Shown: positions 35,858 through 47,000 of the stretch, piece by piece | How positions within the stretch are numbered: the first letter of the stretch is position 1 | Layout: every line of letters begins with the position of its first letter | Source: Cyrtodaria siliqua | Lineage: Eukaryota > Mollusca > Bivalvia > Adapedonta > Hiatellidae | Length of the DNA: 64,000 nt | Reading direction: 5' to 3' | Assembly (NCBI GenBank): GCA_037043455.1 | Contig: JAWPHD010001124.1 | Coordinates: forward strand, 248,001-312,000 | The notes under the pieces: generated by a model | What the model was told of the DNA's origin: nothing | The model's database searches: none | The model's input: the letters and a program-made list of their open reading frames with translations, nothing else | Made by a program: the position numbers and the translations under genes

Positions 35858-37590
35858 TAAAGAAAGATAAAAATATCGGACAGGGACAGCAGCATTCAAG
35901 GACGACAGCCAACCAAAAAACACAAAAACAAACACGCAAACAGACAAACGAGAAGGCAAATGTAATAAAAATATGCAAACGACATCACAAACACAAAAGG
36001 GTTGACAATAAGTCTACCGCCTTGGAACGGTCAGTGGCAACAAAGGCCACTGGGGGTTTAAACCGGTTCTAGGGTGAACCAAACCTCACACTTACCCTAC
36101 TTCATCCCATTAAAACAGGACAGTGTAAATAAAGAAATCCCCGCCATCATCTAATCTCTAACCGACCAGGCAGCATCAGTAGGCAATATAAGTAAAACAC
36201 AAATATGCTCGTGTAAATATAATACAAAAAAACAATAGCCAAGAAAGCCACAATTAATGTACTCAGTGACTTGGCAGAAGCCAGAGCAACAAGAGAATAA
36301 ACCATTAAGGACACGACAAGAAAGATCATAGACAAACATCAAACGCAACCGTCCCAATGGGCTGTAGGTAGGCGTCATCAAAGGGTCCACAGCCTGTCCG
36401 GTCATCGTACAATTAAAGAGGAAAGCATAGTGGCGAACTGTAAAAGGGTCCACCACCAAGCATGCAGTACGTGTCAAAATGATAGGGTCATAACCTATTT
36501 TGATAAACTTTTTATTAATAACAAGTTTAACAAAGATAGTATGAAAGAGATCATGACCAAGAATCTTACGAAGTTCATAAATCACATCACCATAGATAGT
36601 CAGGTTGTGATAGTCCTTGTCGCTGAAAGTCCTTACATTACTTTTATATTTGGAAAGAAGATCAGGGTTACGATAATACAATTTTGCAAAGGTATTACGA
36701 AGTTTATGGTAACGTAACCCTGATTGAGTAGCCATTTAGTTATACAAAGATTAAGAATATTAAAGTCCTCAACTCGAGTACGAGCTCTTGAAAAACGAAT
36801 AAGCTGAGACACATACACCCCAGAAGAAGTTGCTCGGGGAACATCCCCATCCAAGTGGGGATAATTAACAATGTCAAAATTAAAATCATCTCTCCTGTCA
36901 TAGATTTTGGCTATTATTTCACCATTTTCAATCGAGAGATCTAAATCAAGAAAAGAAGCGTTATTATCAGATATATTAGCTTTATTAAGCTGAAGTTCTG
37001 TAGGATAAGTATATTAACCATAGTTGGAAAGAAAGGGTTGTCAATGTTCAATGTATCATCCAGATACCGAGGTGTCATTAAAGGCTTAAATAACATCTGC
37101 CTGGGTATATGGTGAAAAACTCAACATGAAATCTCTTTCATAACAAAAAAAAATATCTGCGACAAGTGGTGCACAGTTCGTACCCATAGGGATACCATCA
37201 ATTTGTCTATAAACGGTGGTTCCATACCAGACGAAAATATATAATAGGAAGATGAGTGCTTCACAAACTTCATAGCAAGTCCACATAGTATAATTGTCTA
37301 AACTGCCGTTAGTAAAAAACGCTTTAATATTATTACAGGCCAAAAATGTAGTATTTTCTCTAGCGAATGTTTTTTGAATAATAGAAATTAGCTTGTCTTT
37401 GATAAGATGATGTGGTAAAGTTGTGTAGAGAAATCATAAGTGCTTATAGATGAAACATGACGTTTATTGAAAATTGTATCAAGAACGTCTCTTGAAATAG
37501 ACCAAAACAAATTAATCCCAGCGGGCCTTATATGGATTTTTATGTAATTTAGGAATCCAGTACATAGTAGGCAGTTTGTTTTGCTTTTCG
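35858..37590 (-). pseudogene. Best-preserved GIPMGTNC-family reverse transcriptase copy
   Basis: On the minus strand, 37343-37086 encodes VYRQIDGIPMGTNCAPLVAD (RT motif B region) then CYERDFMLSF. The following YLDD segment is partly decayed (about 37085-36900). 36854-36633 encodes GVYVSQLIRFSRA. 36735-36151 gives a 194-residue frame with YRNPDLLSKY, GHDLFHTIF, TACLVVDPFTVRHYAFLFNC and a hydrophobic C-terminus. The 3' tail reaches about 35858. Several frame changes disable it. At least eight more fragments and orphan tails of the family lie in this window. I cannot assign the class; Penelope-like is one possibility. Confidence 0.75.
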
Positions 37591-37630
37591 TCTACCCCAG
37601 CCTTGAAAGCGTCTACCCCAGCCTTGAAAG
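37575..37630. repeat. 21-base tandem duplication
   Basis: CGTCTACCCCAGCCTTGAAA occurs twice in succession. It lies at the start of an 87-residue plus frame that is otherwise featureless. Confidence 0.85.
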
Positions 37631-37699
37631 TAGTGCACCGACTGATATGTGTGGAAACAAGTTTATATTTGTTTGTCTAGTTGTTTTGCTTAGAATGAA

Positions 37700-38520
37700 T
37701 CATTTGGGGGATTGCACTATAAAAATGCTATATGTTATGTTTGACTTTGCGTATACGTTATGTGTGTTTGAAACTTGGCAAGACAGAAAAACTACTGCGG
37801 CTGCTGCCGCCATACGGAGTAGTGTCTGTTCTATCAGAAAATAATCATATGGAAGGTTTATTGCAATATTATATTGTTATACTCTAACGCTTGTCCTCAG
37901 CTCAGCTTGATTGTTATAATAGTACACCACCAGTATATCATCAGTTACGATACAACGGAAGCTGTAGTAGGTTTCATCCGATTGTGTCGTGTTTGGTGCA
38001 ATAGCCGTTAAAGAGGTGGATATGTCCAATATACATAATTGAATCATACAAGATAGGCGATAAGCCGTCATATTATAAAATGCAATCAACCTTTATTACA
38101 CCGGTTAACACAGTTTGTTAAGAAACTCGTAATTGCAAATGATCGGAATTCACAAGACATATGCAAACGAAATTATTTAAACTACTGGTATGTGTGCAAT
38201 AACATTAACTAAAGGTGACTTAAAAGTGACGTATAGGTATGTTTAGCTTACATTCATTTTTTTTCTGTAAGTAATCTCGCATGTGTTTTATTTGTTTAAT
38301 CATTGCTGTGTATCCGTTCAACGTTTTTGCCAGTGTGACACATACAATGTATGCCGGATATGTGGTAAGTATTGTAAGAAACTGCTTACTAGACGTTTGA
38401 AATGGAACTAAATAGTTTTTTTGTAGGCATAAGCCATACTATTAAAGATAACGAAGCTTTAGCCACAGAAGCCTCTCGTTGAACATTAAATCAATGGTGA
38501 CATTTACGAAAAACTAACGA
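37700..38520. repeat. Old duplicated block F (pairs with 59150-60490)
   Basis: Collinear with 59150-60490: TATCAGAAAATAATCAT, GTCCTCAGCTCAGCTTGATT, TAGGCGATAAGCCGTCA, TCAACCTTTATTACAC, AGTGTGACACATACAATG and others. This copy is the empty version for two insertions in the partner (59352-59587 and 59990-60295). Confidence 0.8.
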
Positions 38521-38689
38521 GATATAGCCGTTCGAAGGTACTGTAAGGCTGCTAGACGCCTAACTGTATTTAATTTAATATTATATTTCCGTAGTAATTT
38601 GTTAAAATCTACTACTGATATTAAGTATACGTTTTTTACTTAGGGACCCTAATATGAAATAGTCCGGTCAATTTGCTATAGCATTTTCA

Positions 38690-39015
38690 ACGCCTAAATG
38701 AGATATAGGGTCCTATAGAAACCACTGCGTCCAAACGCAATGGCATCGTAGGTCCGCACTGTACTACAAACAAGGAGCAATATTTAATTAATTATACAAT
38801 GAAAAAGACAAAATACAGCAGAAAGGATGGTGAAGACAGGGTTACCGACTTGGAACGTTCAGTAGGCAATGAGGCTTACAGGTTAACTTGAATCGATTTT
38901 AAGTGTACATAATCCTCGCTATTATCCTGTCTTATAATAGACAAGCCAGTGCAAACAAAACTACCTCCCATCAAAAGGAATTCTCTAACAATGAACTCCA
39001 CAAGTTCGTTTATTC
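38690..39015 (-). repeat. Retroelement 3' tail, subfamily B
   Basis: GAGATATAGGGTCCTATAGA, GGCATCGTAGGTCCGCACTG, GTGAAGACAGGGTTACCGAC, TTGGAACGTTCAGTAGGCAA and CTATTATCCTGTCTTATAAT define the clearest copy of this tail. No attached coding region. Confidence 0.7.
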
Positions 39016-39349
39016 CATTCATATATTCGTTTCTACCAGCATTGTTTGAAAGTGCCGGCAACTGTTCTGTAACCTTGTTAAAAGCTGATGCAGAATATAA
39101 AAAAAAGAAATAACCTCAATTTTAATGTATTTTAGTACATATTTTTAAACGTGATATTTCAACAAACTTACATCTGATAACTGTACAATTCATGCTGCTT
39201 TCGATTGGAAATCGCCGAAATCAACAACCTTAACCCCGAGATATGTACTGGAAAGGACAGGCACAATCTAGGGTAAAATATCGCTTGATTACTCAAATGC
39301 AATCACGTCAATACGACAACTATTGATTATCTGCTAAATACAAAATAGT
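39016..39349. other. Unrecognised sequence between repeats
   Basis: Nothing identified. Confidence 0.4.
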
Positions 39350-40400
39350 GTATTTAACATTGAAAGAAAGTAAAATGACGTTTGATTGCTCACGATTAGA
39401 ATGTCTAGACAACTACATAGAGTGTGCGTCAGCTTTAATGAAACTACGAGGTATATATCTTTTGATATTACGAACGTGTTTGGTTCTAGACAAATAAATT
39501 CAGTCGGATTGTAGCGAAGTAATCTAATGTGATCAATCAGATATACATTCCCGTTGAAATTAGCATGTTCTTCCTCATCAATATAGTTGATAAATGCGTG
39601 TTTGGTTCTATTTAATGGAGCATATTATACACACTAATAGACAATTAGTGGTTTGAGTATAGGTCAACTGAAGTGAATGGAGTAAATAATGTCGCACTTA
39701 AAATGTCGATATTTCCAAAGAGTGTATGCTAGTGTTTTTGTAAATGTTACTTCTGTTTTTTTTACAATGGCGTCAATGTTTATAGGAGATTACATCCCAA
39801 TGGCGTTTTAAGGAGTCATATCCACACATTTGCAGGCGAAATATACAAATGAAAATGTTATTTGTAGCATTGTGGTGGTTCTTAAATGTTGAGATATTTT
39901 ACAGAATATTGGATCAAGCTTTAGTACATTTATATAGTTAAAAACCGTTTAAACATCGGTTAGTGGAGAACAGATAAGGTGTTTGTACCTTCAACAAGTT
40001 CAATCTAGTAAACTAAATGTTTTTTGTGTGGTTTCGAAAAAATGCCAATATATAAGTATTTTAAGATAAAAGAAAGTACAATTAATTTATTATTACAAAA
40101 CTCGAAAGAAAATCATTTAATTTGACAAACACTACTTTAGAAAGCGCCATATTCTGAGCTGAATAGCTTTGATACGGTTTACTAGCATATGTTTTCCAGT
40201 ATGGGGATACCGACGTAATCCAATACCGGGATAACAACGTTATCCAATATGGGAATACCAACTTTTAACTTATCCAATATGGGATAACAACGTTATCTAA
40301 TATGGGGATAATAACCAATGGACATTAATATATTAGTGTGCGGGATGGATGCTAACAGGAGTTTAGTGTACATGTGTCCTGTTGATCAAGTTGCTTTTTA
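39350..40400. repeat. Old duplicated block D (pairs with 22880-24895)
   Basis: It contains the same RT N-terminal relic (39350-39620, minus) and flank as block C, without M2 and without the MITE. The empty MITE site reads GAGCTGAATAGCTTTG at about 40160-40175. Confidence 0.75.
40196..40312. repeat. Tandem repeat of TATCCAATATGGGATAACAACG type
   Basis: Four diverged units of about 30-38 bases, with ATAACAACGTTAT palindromes inside. Absent from partner block C, so it expanded after the duplication. Confidence 0.8.
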
Positions 40401-40837
40401 AATAGCTATAATTACAAACTGCGAACAATACACATATATTTACTGCATCCTGATTGGTCAGTCATTCTTGAAATTATCCTGTTATTTCTCAATAACATAT
40501 CAAAATAAAATAGTTCCATTCAGTTGCGCAGGCGCAGACTAAAGTGGTCTGCGTTACGCGGTTTTATACAATTTATGATCCATCATTGACGTGTTATACT
40601 TCTATAATATCGCAAAAAAGGAAAAGCAATCCTTACATGTTTAAGAATCCGTTCAACGTTATTATACACAATTCTCTATAGTATGTATTAAATGATACTA
40701 CGTATAATTGTTTGGTAGTAGGTATACTGCTGAGTAAGTGTACATGGAAATAAAAGTCGAACTGGAAATGCAGCATTCAAATACCACATCCAACCACAAA
40801 CACGCACATTATATCAAGTTTTAGGTTATTTCGAACC

Positions 40838-40899
40838 GCCTCATAGAGTGGGAAAAGATACATGTACATATGTACCCGGAAACTATGCGCTACTCTTAC
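40838..40899 (-). mobile_element. SINE tail, left part of a copy split by the LTR element
   Basis: GTTATTTCGAACCGCC, GGGAAAAGATACAT and GCGCTACTCTTACA match the SINE tail at 27160-27235. The other part of the copy resumes at 51055. Confidence 0.7.
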
Positions 40900-40903
40900 A
40901 TAT

Positions 40904-42130
40904 TGATATGTCCCAGGGTTACAGCATCTTTTTACTAAAACATGTACTGTAAACTAGGTCAGGTTGTATTTATACTCTGTGTACATGTACGTTTGTCATT
41001 TTATCTGAGATCGATTTCTGTAATAATAATGCAGAGGACATCAGTGTCAACCTGAGGGAACTTAAATGTAAACATTTCTGAGTGTAATTATTTTATTTTT
41101 ACCTTATACCATTTTTTATCCATTAAGTAATTCCATAGTGAAAGTGTTTACCAATGTGCTTGTTTATGTAAGCTGCCATTTTAAATCCAAACGTCGCATT
41201 GCATTGTGGGGAATACACAGGAGGTCACTGTAGTCTGCTATGTTTTAGCTCTCAGAAAATCTTGTAGTTCAAATTCGATCTACGTTTATTTTATAATCTC
41301 ACATCAGATTTTGATATAAAAGGTCTAGTCATGTTTATTAATTATTACTCGTTAATGTTTTATATTTAATTATATGTTAGAAATAGGTTTAAATACTTTA
41401 TTTTGTGTTTTTTTATCAATGGGTATACTTTGTTTACATTGGTTACGCTATGGCGGCTCCGCCAGATTTGTAGGATTCCGCCAATGATTCCCATGGAGGA
41501 GATGGCGGATTGGCGGAATTCGGGGGAACTGGCGGATGGCGGATGGCGGAATTGTGGTGGATTTGGGGTGTAGTATAAAAGCTTCCTCCAGGTTTTGGAG
41601 GGGGACTCCGTAATTTTAGTTCCAACTGTGAGCATCTAAGTTTATTGAAGGTTAAGATTTAGTTAATAAATTATTTACACGGTTCAAATAAAGATATTCT
41701 AATAGATTTGCACACTATTAGATAAGATATATTTTAATGTTGAAAGAATTAGATATTTAGATGATTATTTTGTTAACGTTACCACTGACAAGTATTGTAG
41801 ATTAACAAGGGGCATTAGGAAATGAGAAGTGATTATACTTAAACCTGATACATGGATTTAACTTATCGTTGTGTTATTCAAGAATTGTTACAAGCATTTA
41901 AATACATGCAGTTGTACTTATATTTCTGTGATTGAATTTATAACGATATATATTATAGTTAATTTACTGAAGCTGTCTCCTGTGTTTATTCACCAGTCCA
42001 TACACTTAACATTTAGTTGGAGTCCATTTTAGTTATAACTATTATTTAAACACACGCTACCAAAGGAACAAGAATGTACATATCGTACTATACGCTACCA
42101 AAACATTAGGATAATAGCCGGCACGTAACA
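40904..42130 (+). repeat. 5' LTR
   Basis: It starts TGATATGTCCCAGGG and ends CACGTAACA (TG...CA). A TATA box, TATAAAAG, lies at 41573-41580, with a cluster of five TGGCGGA motifs just upstream (about 41450-41555). AATAAA signals occur at 41665 and 41687. U3 therefore spans about 700 bp and transcription should begin near 41605. It is the same length as the 3' LTR. Confidence 0.95.
41573..41580 (+). promoter_or_regulatory. LTR TATA box and upstream GGCGGA cluster
   Basis: TATAAAAG follows a run of TGGCGGA/ATGGCGG motifs in both LTRs (the 3' LTR has the same box at 50497-50504). The positions fit a core promoter for the retrotransposon RNA. The motif cluster resembles YY1/E2F-type sites, which is an inference. 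Confidence 0.75.
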
Positions 42131-42134
42131 TTTA

Positions 42135-42153
42135 TGGTGGCAGCGGTGGGATT
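42135..42153 (+). promoter_or_regulatory. Primer binding site, tRNA-Leu
   Basis: TGGTGGCAGCGGTGGGATT, 4 bases after the 5' LTR, equals the reverse complement of the last 16 bases of an animal tRNA-Leu (CCCACCGCTGCCA 3' end) plus CCA. All 19 bases match the tRNA-Leu(AAG) end as I remember it. It primes minus-strand DNA synthesis. Confidence 0.85.
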
Positions 42154-42263
42154 TGCTAGCACTTAGCAGATTCAGAGAAACAAACCTTGAAGGCCTTATC
42201 ATTGGGAAAAAGAAACAAGCCAATGAGAAAAACACCACACAGTTTTTATTCAGCTTACCAAAA

Positions 42264-43688
42264 ATGGCAGAAGAAAGAGAAGAAAATTGTGAAGAAGAAA
42301 ATACTTTAATTTGTTTAGGAGTTTCAAGTCAACAACACAGACAACAAGACAGCCACACACAGGGCTATACTGATTTGGAACAGAACTGCAGTGCCAGACC
42401 TGTAGATGATCTCGTACTTGAGTTGCACATGCGAAGTAGGGATAACTCAAGTACTAGAGTAGATATCAATAATCAAAGAAGGCTAAGTTCAGAAAATGGT
42501 CAGAAAGATCAAGCATATCAGTCAGATAATAATTGGCATGATCAACCAGAACTACAGCGAAGTGCTGATTCAATTGTAGTTGACAGAAATAGTCAAGAGG
42601 ATGAGCAACAAGCTAGAAGTTATTTACAAGGTACCTTACAACAAATAACAGGTGTAATGGAAAATGTTATGGTCATGTTAAGAGAAATGAAGAATAGCAA
42701 TATAAATAACAGCCATAATCAAAATGAAGGGGCTGACAGAATAAAGGAGAGAGGTCAAATATCGTCATCAGTGAGGGAGAATCACAATGGGGGTTATGAG
42801 AGACAATCAAGAGATCATTCAGTACAAAGGGCAAATAGTAGAGAAAGAGGGGATGGATATAGGAATATAAGGGTAGAGCTGACACAAGCGCACTATGACA
42901 ACCAAGAAAGGGGACATCACAATTCACGAGAGAATTATGAGAGACCACAAAGAAACTATCCTTTTTATGAGAGAATGTACACACCCTCACAAAAGAAAGA
43001 CATCAAATTACCACCTTTAACTGGAAAAGAAGACTGGAAGGTATGGTTCAATAGATTCGAAGCAATAGCTGAGCGGCAAAATTTGTGTTCCGATGACAAG
43101 CTAGACCACTTACTTCCGAAGCTACAAGGCACTGCAGGTGAATTTGTTTATTCACAGCTACCAAGACATGTTTTAGATGATTACCACCAACTCACAGATG
43201 AATTGAAAAGCAGGTTCAGAGTGATAGAGACACCAAGAACTTTTGCCGCACAATTTAGCAGACGTAAGCAGAAAATAGATGAAAGCGTTGAGGATAACGC
43301 CGCAGAACTCAAAAGATTATACGACAAAGCCCATGGTTTTCGTGATAGCAAAACAAGACAAGAATACTTGGTCCGCCGTTTTCTCGATGGTTTGGCCGAT
43401 GATGATGCGAGATTTGAGGTGGAGTATAACAAGGAACCCGAGTCTATAGATGAAGCCGTGTACCATGTAGTCAACTGTATACAAACTATGAGCAGAAGTT
43501 CACACCCTCCATATGGAGAAAGAAAGTTAAGGAAGTTTGTAAGAAGAACAAACACAAAAGATAGTGATGAAGAAGAATCAGACTGTTCCGATATAGAACA
43601 TATATGCAGAGTACCACATATAAAGGATAAACAGGGCACAAGTGCGACAAAAGTGAATAGCGGTAAAACAGAGATAAAACAGAGTTAA
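42264..43688 (+). CDS. gag: Gag: matrix-like and capsid part
   Basis: The retrotransposon structural protein. I start at the ATG at 42264 (context AAAATGG), the first Met in a frame that is open from the primer site on. It gives 474 residues. The first 200 are rich in Gln, Asn, Ser and Arg and look disordered. The region around LPPLTGKEDWKVWFNRFEAI through FLDGLADDDARFEVEYN resembles the capsid domain common to Ty3/Gypsy Gag. The frame ends KTEIKQS-stop, before the nucleocapsid, which continues in the -1 frame from 43667. I see no slippery heptamer at this break, so a one-base deletion is likelier than programmed frameshifting. Confidence 0.9.
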   Translation: MAEEREENCEEENTLICLGVSSQQHRQQDSHTQGYTDLEQNCSARPVDDLVLELHMRSRDNSSTRVDINNQRRLSSENGQKDQAYQSDNNWHDQPELQRSADSIVVDRNSQEDEQQARSYLQGTLQQITGVMENVMVMLREMKNSNINNSHNQNEGADRIKERGQISSSVRENHNGGYERQSRDHSVQRANSRERGDGYRNIRVELTQAHYDNQERGHHNSRENYERPQRNYPFYERMYTPSQKKDIKLPPLTGKEDWKVWFNRFEAIAERQNLCSDDKLDHLLPKLQGTAGEFVYSQLPRHVLDDYHQLTDELKSRFRVIETPRTFAAQFSRRKQKIDESVEDNAAELKRLYDKAHGFRDSKTRQEYLVRRFLDGLADDDARFEVEYNKEPESIDEAVYHVVNCIQTMSRSSHPPYGERKLRKFVRRTNTKDSDEEESDCSDIEHICRVPHIKDKQGTSATKVNSGKTEIKQS

Positions 43689-44005
43689 AGGAGGTTAAAC
43701 ATAACTTACAAGAATCTACAACACCAGCTTCAGAAACAGACAAGCTATTAAAACTGTTGTTGGAAAGAATCACAGAACTGACTGTGGAGAAACAGAAGAT
43801 AGAAAGTAAACAAGCGGGTGTGAGAAACGAAATTGTCTGTTATGCATGCCAGCAAAAGGGTCATATATCAAGGGAATGTCCAGCAAAAGATTCAAGAGAC
43901 AGGAATATTGCTAAATGGAACAGAAGGGGTACATCTCTAGGTCAGAGGTCATTTGATAGGACACCCAGAGAACAGTACCATGGTCAGTCCAATCATTTAA
44001 ACTAG
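43667..44005 (+). CDS. gag: Gag: nucleocapsid with one CCHC zinc knuckle
   Basis: This frame is open from 43667 (no Met start needed if it continues Gag) to TAG at 44003-44005. It encodes a leucine-rich helix-like stretch (LLKLLLERITEL) and then CYACQQKGHISREC, a C-X2-C-X4-H-X4-C knuckle that binds RNA during packaging. A basic, Arg-rich tail follows. It lies -1 relative to the capsid frame and overlaps it by 22 bases. Its last two codons, TTA AAC, are part of the slippery site into pol. Confidence 0.85.
   Translation, partial: NRDKTELKEVKHNLQESTTPASETDKLLKLLLERITELTVEKQKIESKQAGVRNEIVCYACQQKGHISRECPAKDSRDRNIAKWNRRGTSLGQRSFDRTPREQYHGQSNHLN
43996..44002 (+). promoter_or_regulatory. -1 ribosomal frameshift site TTTAAAC
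   Basis: T TTA AAC in the nucleocapsid frame is the canonical X-XXY-YYZ heptamer, and the next codon is the gag TAG stop. Slipping back one base enters the pol frame, which is open here (43960 onward). Downstream, GGGC at 44009-44012 can pair with GCCC at 44035-44038, and ATGG at 44021 with CCAT at 44037, so a stimulatory stem is possible but unproven. Confidence 0.85.
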
Positions 44006-44064
44006 AACGGGCTAAACCTGATGGTCGGGGGAGTGCCCATAGTTTCACAAATGGCCATGTAGAA

Positions 44065-47000
44065 ATGAATAAAGAGGAGTCAATTAATTATGAGAGTGTA
44101 GTAAGAAGAAATAAGCCATGTAGTGTTGGGGTCTACATAAAAGGCACGATACAAGGTCAACCTATCCTTTTTACAACGGATACAGGGGCAACTAGAACAG
44201 TAATTTCAGACAGAATTTATAACAGACTTACGAAGGGAAACAAACCCGTTTTAACAAAAACATCATGTTTAAAAGGAGCTGGTGGCATGCCACTAAAAGA
44301 ACTTGGGAAAGCAATATTTACCATAAAGTTAGGCCCAGTGGAGCTACAGAAAGAGCTTATCGTAGCTGAAATTGAAGATGATGGGTTACTGGGGATGGAT
44401 GTCTTACAAAATGATGAAGGGGGTCCTGCTGATATCTTAATGAGTCGGAGCGTCATCCTTATGAATGGAAAAGAAATACCATGCTTACAAGTGGGAACAC
44501 GCGAAAAGGTTCGAATGGTTATAGTAGCAGATCACGTCATCATACCAGGCCAGAGTGAAGCTATTATTGATGTATATGTGGAGAGAGATGAAATAGATGA
44601 TTTAACTAGGCAATCCGAATTTATTATAGAACCCACAGAAAACTTTAAGGAAACTTATCCGTTACAGATGGCCACTACATTAGTAGATATAAGCACAAAT
44701 GTCACCAGTAAGGTGAGGGTGTTAAATCCATTTCCCACTGCTGTGACTTTAAGACAAGATACCATAGTGGGAAATGCTGAGTTAATCGCAGAAGACTACC
44801 AGCTGCAAACCATTACACAAGTTGAGCATGCACGCGAATCCGAGAACAATTACTCAGTTCGTAGAATACAGCTAGACGCCAACAAGTCAGAAATCACTTT
44901 AAAATGTGACACACAACGTAAACCAGAGCTCGAAGTTCCACTTCATCTTAAAGACTTATATGAAAGGTCCACTGAAGGGAAGGTACCAGATGAAAAGCGG
45001 GAAGTAGCAAATTTGCTTATTAAGTATCAAGACACCTTTTCAAAGGGTGAGTGGGACATAGGTCTTACACATCTTGCAGAGCACTCGATAGATACTGGTG
45101 AAGCAAGACCGATAAAGCAAGCTCCAAGAAGAGTTCCCCTAGCATATGCCGACGAGGAGAAAAAGGCAATTGAGGATCTTTTAGCTAAAGGTGTTATTCG
45201 TAAAAGCACTTCTCCTTGGGCTTCGCCAATAGTACTCGTTAAGAAAAAGTGTCGGTCTATTCGTCCATGTGTTGACTACCGTCGACTCAATGCACTAGTG
45301 AAGCCAGATGGTTTTCCCTTGCCTAGAATTCAAGACTGTCTAGATGCAGTATCAGGCTCGTGTCTATTCAGTACATTTGACTTAACCAGCGGTTTCTTCC
45401 AAATCCCTCTCCGAGAGACAGATATACCGAAGAGTGCATTTTGCTGCAAATTTGGCAATTTTGAGATGACCCGGATGCCTTTTGGTTTGAACAATAGTAG
45501 CAGTACATTTCAACGAACCATGGAATTGGCCTTACAGGGTCTTCAGTGGGAAACTTGCATTATCTACATAGACGATGTAATAGTATATGGGAAGGATTTC
45601 AATGAGCACATAGTTCGAGTAGATCAGTTTCTGTCAAGAATGCAAGATGCGGGTTTAAAATTGAAACCTAAGAAATGTGAAATGTTGAGACCAGAAGTTA
45701 CCTTTCTAGGACATGTAGTATCGGGTAATGGGGTGAGACCTAACCCAATAAATATTGCAAAAATAGTTGATTGGCCAACACCTAACAATCCAAAACAAGT
45801 CAAGCAAATAGTTGCCATGGGTTCCTACTACCGCCGGTTCATAAGGGACTATGCCAAGATGGTTAGACCTATGGTTGAGTTAACAAAGAAAGGGAAGGAG
45901 TTTCTGTGGAATGACGCCTGTCAGGATTCATTTCTTAAGATGAAAAGAGCACTAGTGAGTCCTGAAATAATGGGTTACCCAAGGAACGAAGGGGGTGAAT
46001 TTTACCTTGACACGGATAGTTTGGATGTAGGGATAGGGGCCGTTCTTTCTCAGATGCAAGATAACCGCGAACGAGTTCTGGCCTATGCTAGTAGATCCTT
46101 GAATAAAGCCGAGCGCAATTATTGTATAACTAAGAAAGAACTTTTAGCAGTCCGTTACTTTATCGATTACTTCAGGCAGTATCTCTTAGGCAGAAGATTC
46201 ATTGTCAGAAGTGACCATCAGGCACTGGTTTGGCTATTCAGTCTGAAAGAACCCAGAGGCAAGACAGCCAGATGGATTGAGGTGTTAGCACAGTATGATT
46301 TTGCTATAGAGTACAGACATGGAAAGAAACAAGGTCACTGTGATGCTTTATCACGCTGTCAAAATCCCACAGACTGTACGTGTCATGAGGTAGATACACT
46401 AGAGCCACTAAAATGTGGGCCGTGCAGGAAGTGTATCAAAAGAGCAGATGCCATGGTGCAGAAAGGCCTGTTTGACCACTTAGGATTCGCTAAGGAAAAT
46501 ATAGAGGTGGAAACTACACAAAGCAGAACAGTTGAAGAAAACCTAGAGTTAGTCAGAGGAGTTACACCTGCAGATCAAACCCCGTCTACCTCTACAGAAC
46601 CTACTAGCGAAAAGAGTCTGTTCTTCACACCATGGATTGGGAACCTCACTAATGATGAGATGCGTAATCACCAAGAGAAAGACCTAGACACTGGACCTAT
46701 GCTCAGAGCCAAAGAGATGAACATTAGACCAGGCAGTCAAAAAATGCTGACTTTAAACCATGCTGCACGTCACTATTGGATATTATGGGAGAGCCTAGAG
46801 GTCCGAAATGGACTTTTATTCAAAATTTTCAAAAGAAATAATCAAACTGGGGAGCATGCCCAACTGCTAGTTCCATCTACAGTTAAGCAAGATATTCTAT
46901 GCCAAATGCACGATTCTATGATCTCTGGACACTTAGGTTGTAAGAAGACAAATGAGAAAACAATGCAGCGATTCTATTGGTACGCTATGAAAGACGACAT

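Noticed and set aside
42134..42166. A 10-codon upstream frame starting with the ATG at 42134, across the primer site
   Set aside because: Forced by the tRNA-Leu primer sequence; too short to support.
42153..42263. Gag starting at the TTG at 42153
   Set aside because: Not an eukaryotic start; it overlaps the primer binding site. The ATG at 42264 has good context.
43181..43773. Reverse-strand frames of 95-152 residues inside gag
   Set aside because: Antisense shadows of the gag coding sequence.
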